In this document: positions 46,011-59,864 of the stretch, in pieces
Position numbering within the stretch: position 1 is the first letter of the stretch
Layout: the number at the start of each line of letters is the position of its first letter
Source: Marchantia polymorpha subsp. ruderalis
Lineage: Eukaryota > Streptophyta > Marchantiopsida > Marchantiales > Marchantiaceae
DNA length: 64,000 nt
Direction of reading: 5' to 3'
Assembly: GCA_037833965.1 (NCBI GenBank)
Contig: AP031357.1
Location: forward strand, 9,568,001-9,632,000
Program-made: the position numbers and the translations under genes
The notes under the pieces: generated by a model
Databases searched by the model: none
What the model saw: the letters and a program-made list of their open reading frames with translations, nothing else
Told to the model about the DNA's origin: nothing

Positions 46011-49000
46011 TCGCCTGAAAATTGGCTTAGACTTGCTCATTACATGACATTCATGACATTGTTCTGACAGAATGACCTCATGACTCGAAAGGTATGTACT
46101 GACCATCCTTACTATGATATATCCCGCTTGACATTTACATCTTAAAGTGAACCGAATGTGGAAAATGTTCTCAGTGCGGAAACCGATACAATTTATTCGA
46201 CAAGGTGATTTGAGGTTATATGTTCTCTAGCGCTCTAGAGGAATACACGTGGAAGTAGCACACTCATGGCTCTCCCTTCATGACTCTCCACTTTCACATG
46301 TCATCGACCAAATCTGTAACAATATAAAATCATTCTATTCACGTGATTTTCCATCCTCATTTATAGTTTACGTCTTGGTCCCATGTGATTGACGGAATGC
46401 CTTTGATAAATTAAGATTCCTCATAAATCTTCTCGACTAGGTATCCTATACTCAACTTGTTCACATGATCGTTGCGGGATAGCTTTTAATGACATCAGAA
46501 GCATCATACATGAATAATTTATACTGAGAGTGGTATAGTTTCTATGGCTTTTAAAAATTCTGATTAAAGATGGAGGCTAACTTTGGAAATCTTTCACTGT
46601 ATTGCACTAAATTAAATATGACCGAATGGTATGTTTTATGATACCTCTCGTTGAAGTACAGATTGCAACTGTGGTTAGAGGTAAATATATAACTTATAAA
46701 CTCCCAATTTCATGGAAAAAAATAAACTCAGCAACCTGACGTCATAGTTCATCATGATTAGATCCCATAGCAAGGAACATATTGTCCCGGGAATCCTTTA
46801 CAACAAGATTCTTTCCAGTACTTCAGTGCAAGCAAGACATATAGGAAGAATGGTAACATGTTAGAATGAATGACGATATGATCGTCAACTTACTCTATAT
46901 GTTTTACAACTTTCACCTTCTGTACTTTGGTTCATGCAGAAAGAAAATAAATTCCATAAAGAAATACAATGGTCCATTTACAACATATGATTCTTGCCCT
47001 ACAGCTCCTACCATTGGGCAGATCAATATATTATCAAGAAATTTACATTTTCCCTGCTTGAAGCTCATATTATCTTCTATAGAGAGTTGTCTCGATACTA
47101 CCTATTTTTCTTCGCATTTATCCTCCTACTACCAACTCAGTTCGACAAATACATTCACTTTTATGTTATTTGGATTTTGGTATCTTTCTTGACGAATTGA
47201 GCTCTAGAAGTGTTGACTCTGCACATTTGTTACCTCTAGTCTTAAAAATGCTTTTCTTAAGGAGCAGAGCATACACGCAATCTAGGTCGGGGCAGAAGGT
47301 TGTTGAGTAGGTTGTTTTATTATTTTCCGTACGGATGGAAAAGAAGCAAGATTGGTGACAAACAACACCAGAGATGAATTTGAAGGCCAAAACAGATGAG
47401 ATACTAGTATTAAAGATTTGAGGTTGTAGCAAAAAAAGATACACAAGTGTAATTAAATTTTAGTTTTTTTAGTTTTTTTTTCTATGAGAATTGAGAACAA
47501 CACACAATCAGGAGGCAATTTTCGAATTCATATTTCTTTAAATACTGAAGACTAAATATGTCCCAAATGCAGAGCAAATTTGAGAGGAATACATACTCTA
47601 GTCCTCTCAAAGGATAAATTTAAATATTATAAATTTCACATAAAAAATCACACTAAAATATTAAGACTGGTTGTAAAGTAATGTGTTCTTAATTTACTCA
47701 GTAATGTTTTGATAATTCCAATTACGAGATGAAAGTATGTTTAGCTTGTGACAGGAATTTAGATTGGCCGTGGAATTCCATCCCAAGATCAAAAAGAATT
47801 TTTGGGGAAACAAATGTAAAGTCTACATAATCAAATTTGAATACACAAGATTTTGGAAATTTTCATTTTATTGCTCTCTAAGTATCACTTTAAGATTTTT
47901 TGATACTTCATCATGAATAACTGAAAGTCATAGTTTTCCATGTAGTATAAATAAAACATAATCTAACATAACATACCCACTTATTATTTCATACATATCA
48001 ACATACATAAACACTCAATGTGTTTTGCAAAATGTAATCTTTGTTAATAAAATCATGTTCAGTTTTTATAACATCCTCAATCTTGCTTAAATAGTGAATT
48101 TAACTCTTTATACAATCTACTTTATAATCAATAAAAATTTATAATCGTAATAATCATTTCATTTCAAATTATTGAGTTTATTTTCAGTAAATATCACTTA
48201 TTTTGATTTCAAAAACAAAATGCATACTACTTACATACTTGAAATTTTTTAAAAACCTCACTTGTTCCTATGCTCAGATGACAATATACAATTCGAGATC
48301 ATGAATCTTCTACAGTCACATTTGTCAAATAATATATGAAGTAAATATTTATTTTTTATTTATGAATGTTACTGTTAAGATAATCTAATTAAATACTAAA
48401 GCTTGATTACAAATTATTGATCATAGAATATTCAGTTGAATTATTTTTCAAATCAGGTGATTTTCATTCAAAATCCTCACAACCAATCTTGTAGAATTGT
48501 CAAATACACAAACATATGTAGAATACAAGATAATTGAATAAAAAATTATATCTAATATGTTTTATGATGTAGAATATTTCTACATGTGGATTACATGAAT
48601 TAACTTGATATATATGTCAATTTCCAATGTGATATGCACTATTAATGTGTCTACAAAAGAGTCAATTTTGTTTGCAATTTGATTTATATCCAGCTAAAGA
48701 AAGCATTACATAGCACACCAAAATCAACGTTTTTTTTCAATTGATTGAATCACGCCAATATCTTTATTCTTCACAAAACTTGCATATAGTATAATATTAT
48801 CATCATTTTTTTTAAATTTTATTTTTTTAATATTTAATGATTAAATAAAATTAATTTTTCTTATACATTTAATGCAATGACATACAAATTTACATGCAAT
48901 GTGCTTGTTAACATAATCATTAAAGAGACTTTAGTGAAAACGAGTATCCATGATACACGTTTTCAAATGCAAATGATAAGAGTACCCATGATACACTTAA

Positions 49001-52000
49001 TCTTTGTAATTAAGTCTTGTATTAATATTGGATGCACACAATTATTTCAATAAAATTAAAAAAGCGTGATGTAAAATATTGTACTATTTTGAATTCGGTT
49101 GTGTGTATTTTTTTGCTCTCTAATTTATATTTTCATCATAAATTTTTTTGTTTTGTGTTATCTAGATTTATCTTCATAATTTCTATCATAATTAACAGTA
49201 AAAAAATGTATATCCAATCAAATTTTACACAAAATAGATATGATTTTACTCCTTATATAAAATTTCTTTATTATCACATTTTTTTTTCAACTTCCATTTT
49301 CATAACTATGTGTATTAATTGATATTCAAACAGTTTTTTTGTGTAAAGATTCATTATTGTTTTTCAAATTTCATATATTTAAAAAAAAGTTTAACTAGAA
49401 ATAAAAATTTTATCATATGCAAAAAATATGTTGTATCAAAAGTTTTAATTATTATATTAAATCATTGATAGCTAATTGCAACATAGCTCAAAGTGATATA
49501 TATATATAGCTTAATATGAATTTGAATTGAATTATTTGCAGTTGATAATTACAAAATGTTAGGATTTTTAACAATAAATTATATTTTTTTACTTTACTTG
49601 ATTTTTTCTTCAAGATTCAAAATTGCTATTAAAATCAAAAAATACAAGGTTCTGATATTTTTTGTACTCATTGACTTTAAATTTATATTTTAAAGTTATT
49701 AAAGTTTTTCCACTTTCAAGAATTTTTTGAAATTTTTTCATGACATTATTTCAAACACATTTTCTAATTTTTAAAAGAATTCTGATATTTATTATTTGAA
49801 CGTGTTTTACAAATTTTCTAAATAAATTTTTACCATAATATTTTTTTATTCTCAAATAATATTCTTTCAATAATATTAAGTTGATATTTTTTGAATCAAT
49901 ATTTATTTGATGTTGTTACGTTAAGCTATTATTGATGTCAATTTTTTTAATGTTTTATAAATTGGAATTTTATTTTGTTGAATTTTGACTTAAAATTTTA
50001 ATCATCCTGACTTTCATGAATTACATGTTTTGATTTTTGTATCAGCAATTATTTGGAAACTTTTATGCATTAAGTTTGGCATTTTTGCACTCTGTACTAA
50101 ACATTTCGTATCAAAATTTAATCCTTGTGAATTCAATACACTTTGTATCAATAATTTCTTTGTATAGTTTTTGTAACAATATTTTATTAAAATAATTTTG
50201 CATGTACATTTATTTATTTTTCTCTTGTATAAATAATTTTATTCTAACATTTGGAATTAAAAAAATAGCTCATTCGGAGATGAAGCATAGCTTTGAAAAT
50301 GAAATATAGTTAGAATGATGCTACTCTTCATTATCTAGATTTTTTTTAACAAATGCAATGGGATAATGTCTTGACTCTAACATCCATTTCAGTCATAGGA
50401 AAGTGATGACATGAAGAATAAACTCGATAAACATACTTGTTGATATATTATTCTCAACTAACACACTGGATATTACTGTCAATTCTTATCTTACAAAATA
50501 ACGTTTTGACAATACATACTCGTCTACTAACACATTTACTTTTTACCTAATAATAATAATAATAATTGCTAACATGTTGAATATTGATAGTACACATTAT
50601 TGCAATTGTATGTGCATTAGAGTAACATTCAATCATATGGTTGAACTAAATGAAAAAATGATTACATTTTATGCATTATTATTTATATTCATGTTTTATT
50701 TTATTAAATAAATAAGTATATCAATAATTTACATCATTATTTTTGCTTTATATTTTTTATTTAATATATTTACTTTTGTATCACTTAATCTAGTATAAAT
50801 ATGTCCAAAAATCGTTTAAGACAAGTTTTATTGTGATTTTGACTTCAATATTTTCAATGAACATATACAAAATATTTTTCAAACACTGCATATTAGCTTG
50901 TATCAACATATTGATGCATTTTGTATGAACTCAGAATGATGTATGTATTGATGTATTTATCTATATCAACATTTTATAATCATTATTTTATACTATCATG
51001 TAATTTAGTACGTTTGAGCATTTTAATTTAATATCTTTTATCAAAATTTTGTATCAATAATAATACGTCTTTATATATTTGTCACAATTAAATTATTAAA
51101 AAATTTTAACAAGTAACTTTGTGTATTTAACATCAATCTGATGTAAATCATAAAAAATGTAATAATCAAGTAGAACTTTTGATAAGTCAAAAAATAATAA
51201 AGTGATTATTTTCATTAATTGAGATTTTTTTAAAGTATTAAATATCGTAAGAAATATCAAGTCTTTGGTCAAAATATTAAATTTTGATAATTATAATTTT
51301 AGTTTAAAATATTTGATAGATTTGCTTGCAATATGTACTTTAAACTTCAAATTGTTAAATTTTAAATAAAGATTTGTGACATTATCCTAAATTTAGTTCA
51401 TATGTAATTCAAATGAATTCTTTGATTGTTTGATTTGATGTGGTGGTTGTCTAAATTGCTTTTATTCATCATATTTGTTGATTTTTTATGATTTTAACCT
51501 ATGTTGTTTGCCAAATTGTTATGCACCTTTCATTCTAATGATTAAATTTTTAAATGCATTTTGTCAAAAAATATGTTTTAGTCATATGAATGTTTCAAGG
51601 AAAAAAATGTGAGAATATATTGCTTTCTTGGCATGATCAATTTTGTGGCCTTGCATTAATTTTATGTGCATATAGTATATTATGAATCTATGAAATATAT
51701 GATAAGTCCATTTGCCACCAACATACAATAGAGTGACGATGCGAAGACGGTGCCAAATCCAAACAACTTTAAATACGATATTTTATTTTTAACTTTGAAA
51801 TCGGTGACTCTTTCTAACCTTGAAATGTATAAGAAATGTTTTTGCAATATATTATTACTCACTTTCGCCAACATTAATCGTACTTACTATTTCAATTGAT
51901 GATATAACTTCCAATTTTTTATTTTTGAGTGTTACTATTTTTAGTTTCCTTACTTTGATAGCTATTTCAAGTATTTTGTAAGCGGCCATCAGTAATAGTT

Positions 52001-54543
52001 TGATAAGATTTCAATATCTGTATTGTTCATTTTACATTGAGATGCATCACGTGGTTATCATGCTACAACAACTAGAACAAGAGATTGCACTTTTATGAAA
52101 TGCCATGGAATAGCTTTAAGTTGTTCAAGATACAATCCATGTCCCAACTCTTGCAGCAAATTCAATTCTACGAATACCAAAAAAACCTCAAGTAAGCTTG
52201 TGAAAGAAGTTTGACAGAGACGGTTCAAAATTTCAAGATTTTGTCAATCAAGTTTAACTTGTTTTTGTGTTTAATCACACATGATTCAACAGAAGAAAAA
52301 CACGTTTGAGTTCCTGGATTATTGTTGATCAAAATGGCATTTTTTTGATTTTTTGTCATTATTGGAAAAAAACTCCACTTTTGATATACCTTGATAGATA
52401 GTTGGAAAATCCAACAAGACGTTTGAAGATTGACAGTTATTCCTTATAGCAACAACAAAACACTGCAAGAATGATTGCGGCTAGCTTTAGCATACATTGC
52501 AAAATTTATGATTGATACGATACTACTCTCATCATCATATTTTGATGAATATTCCGTTACAATATCAAAATAATGTTGTTGAACTTGCATTATTCTCTAG
52601 ATTAGGCAAAGAGTGAAATTACTCTGTTAGAAGCCATTATTCAGATAGTTGACTTTGACAACTATTTATTTGATCAACTACAAAAGCAACAAGTGTTTTT
52701 TGATCATAATGAGCGGATTACATATCTCTAGTCCAATTTTATTAATCATTTAAATCCTTCCTACTATAAAAACGTTGTTAGCATGATATAGAGTATTACT
52801 AGATATAAATTATTTATCCATATGTTATCAATCCACAAGATGAAATTTCCATCTAATGAATAATGAAATATGAACATGAGTATGATAATTGCTTTGTTTG
52901 CAAATTGAACTCAAGGATTTTTTATACTTGATTTTTCCACATGTAATTATAATATTTAAACATAAATACGTATATACTTGGTAGTTTTTTCAATCTAATA
53001 GGATACAACTTCAAATTGATTAATTTGACCTAAACTTGTGTAGTGTTTTAGGTACAACCGCATGTAATCATGTCAATTCAGCGTCTAGCAAGTTTCTAGA
53101 TGTCATGCGCATACCACTGGCACATCATATTTCTAGATGTCATGCGCATACCACTGTCACATCATATTGTCATTGTATTCATATTCAATTGGCTGGCCGA
53201 TAATTACCAGAGTCAAACCTAAAAAGGAAAGTTACATTATAAATTTTTTGAAATAGTAGCACAAAATTCAAAACAATAAGTTTGGACCATCTCTCAAGTA
53301 CATTTGGAGATATATTGTATTGAATATCTGTTTCATCAATAAAGTAATAATGTACATTCGATACATCAAACTTCCCAACAACCATCTCAAGAATGTTTTC
53401 ATTGTAAAATATTTCTGTAAAGATGTTCTTCTACTAGGCAAAGCTCTCAAATCAAAGTGGGGCATAGATGCTCATGGGAGGGATGCTAATAATGAATGAA
53501 GAGCCGCGTCGGTCATTCGAGAAGTGTCAGGTTCTGTATGTCGAGACAGATGCTTGTTGGTTGCAATCTGTAAGTTGCTGACACGAGTTTCCCCTGTTGT
53601 GGATGGATGACCTGCGTTTTAACTTGTTTCCCGATGTGGTGTTGTGTATGAAAGCTTCAGTCTTCGCTCCTCTTGTCAGGGCGTCATTTTAATACTTTAA
53701 TCGAGATTTCGTGTATCGGTTTTCACACATTACTTCTGGCTTACATGCGAAATGATATTCCGATCACATGAGTCCGCACCGCGAAACAGAGTTATATGAC
53801 AGTAAGCATTTGCGATTCAAAGGATCTGAACAATACCTCCCGAAAGATGTTAGTTAGGCGGTTTACCATAAATAAACCGACCTGCGGACTTCGATTAGAC
53901 GCGAGATAATGTTTCTTTCACACTTATCAACCATAGATTGGCATTGCCTCATTTACGTTAATGTGACAGTGTTGATTGTTGCGCATGTAGTAGTAAGAGA
54001 GTTTTTTCAGATTTTAGCTAATGACTAAAGCATTATATTGCACATTTCAAGGTTACTTCGTATTTTATTATTCAACCACGCTTTCTATTCATGTTTACGG
54101 ATGACACATATATTTGGCAGTTGTGACGTTCTGATTAGTATTCATTCTTTCATACAGTCATTGTTCACTGTGGGCAATTCTAAACGGTTCTAAACACTGT
54201 ACTACGTTTTCGAAATGTATTGCGCATGTTAAGTAAACAAATTCCAATCCTCGTCGTTTGAGTCGCTTGCAATGCATACTTTTTGGTAAATATCACATTT
54301 TTGATTGGGCCTAGAGCACGCACGGAGTGACAAAAGGATCGATTTTCTTTGAATCTTTCAATTGTATTTTCATGATGTATGCGGTTAACATAATCTCTCT
54401 CACGGAGTAACAGCTCATCTACTCACAGTTGCGCAATGTACACTAATTCATCTACTCAAAGAATGTCTACTGTGGAAAGCCTCATTGTACAAATCCGTGC
54501 TGGGAGAGACCAGTTCGACCATCTGTATAAATTCACAAGTTCT
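46011..54543. other. Long AT-rich gene-free stretch
   Basis: About 8.5 kb dominated by A/T-rich sequence, especially 47.4-53.4 kb. ORFs are short and look AT-driven (for example 49,032-49,322 plus and 51,680-51,874 minus). A 37-bp direct repeat (TTTCTAGATGTCATGCGCAT and onward) starts at 53,093 and 53,130. No reverse transcriptase, transposase, rRNA or convincing tRNA was seen. 53.5-54.5 kb is less AT-rich and leads into the 3' flank of LHCB G, which is homologous to that of H. Confidence 0.5.
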
Positions 54544-55525
54544 CTAGTTTCCGGGGGTGAAGTTGGTGGCGTAGGCCCAGGCGTTGTTGGCAACGGGGTC
54601 AGCCAAGTGGTCGGACAAGTTCTCGATGGGTCCCTTTCCGGTGACGATGGCCTGGACGAAGAATCCGAACATGGAGAACATCGCAAGTCTTCCGTTCTTC
54701 AGCTCCTTCACCTTCAGCTCGGCGAAGGTGTCTGGGTCCTCAGCCAAGTTCAGGGGGTCGAATTGACCTCCGGGGTAGATCGGGTCGCTCACCTCTCCCA
54801 GGGGTCCTCCTGCCACTCTGTATCCCTCGATGGCTCCCATGAGCACGACCTGGCAGGCCCAGATGGCCAGAATGCTCTGGGCGTGGACGAGGCTCGAGTT
54901 GCCGAGGTAGTCCAAACCTCCCTCAGCGAAGATCTGAGATCCGGCCTTGAACCACACAGCCTCTCCGAAGGAGACACCGTTCTTGCTCAAAAGCTCGGGG
55001 AAGACGCATCCCAAAGCTCCCAACATGGCCCATCGCGCGTGGATTACCTCCAATTCACGGTTCTTGGCGAAGGTCTCGGGGTCGGCAGAGAGTCCAGCGG
55101 TGTCCCAGCCGTAGTCACCGGGGAACTCACCGGTCAAGTACGATGGGGTGGCACCGGAGAATGGGCCCAAGTACTTGGGTCGGTCCTCGCCGTACCTGTT
55201 ACAGTGAGAGAGCGAGTTCAGCGAAATGATGGTCGGACATCAACAGCATTGCATTCCCTGTGTATTGTTGGGCAGTTCCGAGGTAAATGCAGAATTTCGA
55301 AACTCAGTGTGTGTATACTGCAATTACGGTTCAATCATACCAAAATTGCCAGAGCTGCACAGAAGACTTCGATGCTTACCAGATGCTGGTGGGAGTGCTC
55401 TTCACGGTCTTGCGCATCACCACGCGGGCCTCGCCGACGTTAACCTTGGCGGCGAGAGCATTGCTGGAAGCTCCAAGAGCTTGACCAGCGAAGGTGGAGG
55501 AGGCACAGACAGTAGCGGACGCCAT
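54544..55525 (-). CDS. LHCB: LHCB G: LHCII protein, Thr3 type
   Basis: Exon 1 is 55525-55380, the intron is 184 nt and exon 2 is 55195-54544, giving 265 residues. The transit peptide starts [18 protein letters not shown] and the predicted mature start is [12 protein letters not shown]. Exon 2 carries [40 protein letters not shown] and GN. Its 5' flank is related to that of F and its 3' flank to that of H (CACTAATTCATCTACTCAAA), so the three belong to one duplication series. The TATA is weak (TATTAAG, about 88 bp upstream). The long plus-strand frame across the gene is a codon-bias shadow. Confidence 0.97.
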
Positions 55526-55857
55526 TGCGCTGGTCGTGCGAGGAGTTGAGAGACTCGGAATTGATGGAGGATGGAGTGAGCTTCTGCAGTAGCCGGGAGA
55601 ACACGAAGGCTTAATAGCAGCACTTCGGCACGAGAATCGAACGGGCCGATTTCTGCTTCAGGCTAAAATCCTGGAAGAGAAGGAGGACCTCAGACTGAGC
55701 CCACAATCTTGGCACCGCGATCTAGTGGGACGACAAATAATCATATCTAGAGATCCACAAGTGGCAGATTCGGATTTCATTTCCGGAAGCAGTAGAATGT
55801 GGTCGTTGAGTTGCTACGTCATATATACAAACTCGGTTGTCGCGTTGGAAGTCGTCG

Positions 55858-55920
55858 GCCTGCCATGGGGTCACGCGGTCACCTCGGTGACCGCGGTGAC
55901 CGCGTGACCCCGAGGCAGGC
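55858..55920. repeat. GC-rich long hairpin upstream of LHCB G
   Basis: GCCTGCC, a 2-nt mismatch, then GGGGTCACGCGGTCACC pairs with GGTGACCGCGTGACCCC, a 2-nt mismatch, then GGCAGGC. The loop is small and holds a further GGTGACC copy. The arms of about 26 nt contain 24 pairs. It lies about 330 bp upstream of the LHCB G start codon. Confidence 0.85.
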
Positions 55921-56021
55921 TAAGGTCGCCGGCAGGCTAGGTAAGACGACCGAGGCTCGGTCCTCTTACGTTGCGCGGTTATCATGAACTGCGCAGTTTG
56001 TTACCTCTTGCTTCATTAGAT

Positions 56022-56077
56022 GTCGCCGAAGGTGAGGGGGCTTGAACAAATGTTCAAGCCTCTTCACCTTCGGCGAC
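56022..56077. repeat. Second long hairpin upstream of LHCB G
   Basis: GTCGCCGAAGGTGA at the left pairs with TCACCTTCGGCGAC at the right, and CTTGAACA with TGTTCAAG, around a 2-nt loop. The arms are about 27 nt with only two or three mismatches. It lies 100 bp from the GC-rich hairpin. Confidence 0.85.
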
Positions 56078-56099
56078 CTTCACTAAGACTCCAAATTTT

Positions 56100-58075
56100 A
56101 AGTTACCAGGAAATCTAGCCTGGTAACCGAATCTTGTAACCTGGTAACAGAATCACGAATCTTGTCACTGGAAGATAACTTAATCACGTCGGTCGTCAGT
56201 CTCGACTGCTCTGTTCGGCAACTGCTCCTCTCCGTAAGGTCCACAATCAAGTAATACTGCAAAAACAACGGGAATACCACATTAATACCACCCAAATAGG
56301 TAGTAAGAAATTAGTCAACTATATATACTGTAGTATACATAGAATATTCAGACTTCCAGTTTGAACTATCTCCAAACATAGTTCACTCAAAATATTATAC
56401 TATATTTCGCTATTTAATATGGATAATGTATTTTACCGGAAGGGAAAAAAAATTTAAAATAAAAAAATGCTTATTAATAGGAAATATATATATATATATA
56501 TATATGTCAGTTGATAAATATATAGCATACGATATGCTAAAAAGATTAATATTCAAGGATACCAAGTATAATACATTCTCATAAATTGATTCGTAAGTCT
56601 ATAAGATATGCAAATTAGATTTGTCATGAATGACATATAGAATAATACATTTCATAAAAAAATATCAAGATCCTCTAGCATGCATCCATTCCGAGAGAAG
56701 AGGATGATCCAGTTTGGTGTTTGGAAGAAATGGTAGTTTATATTGTAAACTAACTTTGGGATTACAAAGCTGGTAAAATACAGTATAACTAGATATCGAT
56801 AGAATTGTGTTGCAACCCATTGGTCTATCAAAGTAGAGATAGGACTCCAATTCCAGTTGTTGAATGACGAAGAAAATTAGTGGTTTGCTAAGAAGGGTAG
56901 GTAGATTCAAGTCATTAATTATCACTTTTATATCAATCGTATCTTGTATTCATATATTTTTATGGACATTATGCTAATCCTAGACTTGAAGTTCAGTTTA
57001 TTTCATATATGTTAAATGAAAATCGGACTTTCTAGACAGAAGTCTCACTCTCTATAAAAAAAAATGAAGCTAACTTCTGAGTATAACTTAAATTTCTGTA
57101 GCATGCTTGCTTACAATGAAGTTAATAATGAGAGGCATAAAACAAATCGGTGCATATAAATAATACAGTAAACAATATATCGAAGTGATTTCAATTATCT
57201 TTTGATTGAAATTTCGATACTTAAGGTACACAAGTACTTTACTTTTGCGACTATATTGGTATATATTGTTTTCTGTAGTTTTTACTCAAATTATCGAATT
57301 ATGTGTACGTTCACTTGAATAATAGTATTCTCCCTTTTTAAAAAAACATTTTATTCTTTCCAAGCCATATACCACTAATTCTTTTCATATTGTTCAGTAT
57401 TAACGTGATTTTTGCGGAACAGTATTTGACTTTTTGACATGCTCTACAGTTAATATGTTTTGAACTGTTCGTATTAATCGTAATATTTTAATATACTCAA
57501 CGTGGGCGCAAAGTTTTACATATGTTTCGTCTCTTCTTACAATCAAAGGTCCTGGATTGTAAACTTCACTGACATATGTCTTTACTCAGTATAATTGCAT
57601 GCATATTCTGTCTCATTAGTTCCGGCGAAGTAAATGGTAAATGGTAAACAGACAACTTAATAATTCTGCGTTCCATTTGCACGTTACTCCTTTTGTTGCA
57701 TGCGCTTGGCGAAACAGATACTAAATCGGAGTCTTAGGAGCTAATTAGAAGCTTCCGCTAGTGTCCACAACAAGACACTCTCTCATTTCCAGCCATATCT
57801 TGCAACTCCGCAAAGAGAGAGACTCAATTTCGCAAGCGAATGACATCACACTCAAAGAATAGAGAGAATTGCAGAAAAAGTCGCATTATATTAAGTCAGT
57901 CAAATTGGCTTCCACCCACAGGAGGAGAAAGCGCGGCTCAGCTACTCACGACGGTGCAATGCACACTAATTCATCTACTCAAAGAATGTCCGCTGTGGAG
58001 AGCCAGAAGATATTGTACAATTCATGGGCGGAGAACCAAAATTTACTACGAGACTCTTTAAAACATGCAACATCT
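56100..58075. other. Intergenic, no gene seen
   Basis: Repeated CTGGTAAC motifs at 56,105-56,150, an (AT)n tract at about 56,487-56,506, then AT-rich sequence. 57,940-58,010 matches 54,420-54,480 as the shared 3' flank of G and H. Confidence 0.5.
56487..56506. repeat. AT dinucleotide microsatellite
   Basis: Uninterrupted TA/AT alternation of about 20 bp. Confidence 0.8.
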
Positions 58076-59064
58076 CTAGTTTCCGGGGGTGAAGTTGGTG
58101 GCGTAGGCCCAGGCGTTGTTCACAGCCGGGTCAGCCAAGTGGTCCGACAAGTTCTCGATGGGTCCCTTTCCGGTGACGATGGCCTGGACGAAGAATCCGA
58201 ACATGGAAAACATGGCAAGTCTTCCGTTCTTCAGCTCCTTCACCTTCAGCTCGGCGAAGGTGTCTGGGTCCTCAGCCAAGTTCAGGGGGTCGAATTGACC
58301 TCCGGGGTAGATCGGGTCGCTCACCTCTCCCAGGGGTCCTCCTGCCACTCTGTATCCCTCGATGGCTCCCATGAGCACGACCTGGCAGGCCCAGATGGCC
58401 AGAATGCTCTGGGCGTGGACGAGGCTCGAGTTGCCGAGGTAGTCCAAACCTCCCTCAGCGAAGATCTGAGATCCGGCCTTGAACCACACTGCCTCTCCGA
58501 AGGAGACACCGTTCTTGCTCAAAAGCTCGGGGAAGACGCATCCCAAAGCTCCCAACATGGCCCATCGCGCGTGGATTACCTCCAATTCACGGTTCTTGGC
58601 GAAGGTCTCGGGGTCGGCAGAGAGTCCAGCGGTGTCCCAGCCGTAGTCACCGGGGAACTCACCGGTCAAGTACGATGGGGTGGCACCGGAGAATGGGCCC
58701 AAGTACTTCGGTCGGTCCTCACCGTACCTGTTACAGACGAAGCGAAATTTAGCAAGAAGCAACATACATTTCGAGAAGACAATTGCGGCCTAACACTTTA
58801 TAGAGGAAGATGAAACCTCAGACGGAGATACGTATTTCCACTAATGTAGTTCAAGTGTGAATTGCAATTACTTTGACATGCAATTGCTGTGAAAGTAGTC
58901 GAAGTTTGGTACACGTACCAGATGCTGGTTGGGGTGCTCTTCACGGTCTTGCGCATGACCACGCGGGCTTGTCCCACATTCACCTTCTTCGCGAGCTCAT
59001 TGCTGGTGGCTCCGAGGGCCACTCCAGCAAGGCTCGTAGATGCGCAGGCGGTGACGGAAGCCAT
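58076..59064 (-). CDS. LHCB: LHCB H: LHCII protein, Thr3 type
   Basis: Exon 1 is 59064-58919, the intron is 191 nt and exon 2 is 58727-58076, giving 265 residues. The transit peptide is the most divergent of the Thr3 group: [18 protein letters not shown], then [19 protein letters not shown], with the NELAKK block otherwise seen only in B and C. The predicted mature start is [12 protein letters not shown]. Exon 2 is like G ([17 protein letters not shown]) but ends PAVNN instead of PVANN. No clear TATA box was found within 120 bp of the ATG. Confidence 0.97.
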
Positions 59065-59129
59065 GTTTTCCTGTATCTGATGAGTGAGTACAGAAGAAAC
59101 GAGGCTGATGGCTACAGAAAGTGTGAGTC

Positions 59130-59864
59130 TGCAAGTGAACACTAGGCTGTGTTATGTGTTTGAAGGCGGCAGGAAGTATGCCCTGTGGACCCAGGGAGCT
59201 GGGATTGCACCTCTGATGAAGATGATCATGTCGGTTCTGGCAATCAGAAGAACGAATAGTATTGCAGGCCTTGCTGACGGGGCCACATGTGGTGGATTTC
59301 TAATCATGCATGAACTTGAGCCATCGGACCTCCGACATGGTTGTGCTCAGCTTGCACTAGACTCCAAACTTCTCGTAAAGTCCCAACAGCCAGCTGGACA
59401 GAGAATAGGATTGATCCAGTAGGAAAACTGCGCTGACGAAAGCTGCACTAAAATCCACTGGCAAGTTGCGACTGATGGATGCATCGAGGATTTACTGCGG
59501 AGAGTAACGCTGCGGTATCTTGAATGTTGCATGTGGGGAAGTCCATTGGCACCGATTTTGATGCCCTGTTTGTCCAGTAATTGTTATTGTAAAGCACAAT
59601 AGATCCGGTCGAGATAACATGGAAGTCAGAAACAGTTTATCTTATCGTGAAACGGATCAGTGGGACCCAGGTGCTCTCTGACGTTCTATTGTCACGGGAG
59701 AACCATGAATTCGCGTGGCTTGCGCTTCTCGACAGAACTTACAAGCAATGGGAATCTTCAAAATGATCTTCGTGGACTTTTGTGGATTTTCCACGAAGAA
59801 GTTATTCGTTTGGTCGATTTTCTTTGAGAGTTAATTAGTTTGAGAGATTGAAGACATTATAATT
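59130..59864. other. 5' flank of LHCB H; no other gene seen
   Basis: It should contain the LHCB H promoter, but no strong TATA, GATATC or G-box was spotted. The ORF at 59,084-59,422 (+) has no recognisable product. Confidence 0.4.

Noticed and set aside
54436..55443. A 335-codon plus-strand ORF, and similar ones at 26,275-26,895, 42,402-43,112 and 57,869-58,813
   Set aside because: Each lies antisense to an LHCB second exon. The strong G/C third-position bias of these genes keeps the opposite strand free of stops. The antisense peptides have no domain and the frame is simply the mirror of the conserved gene.
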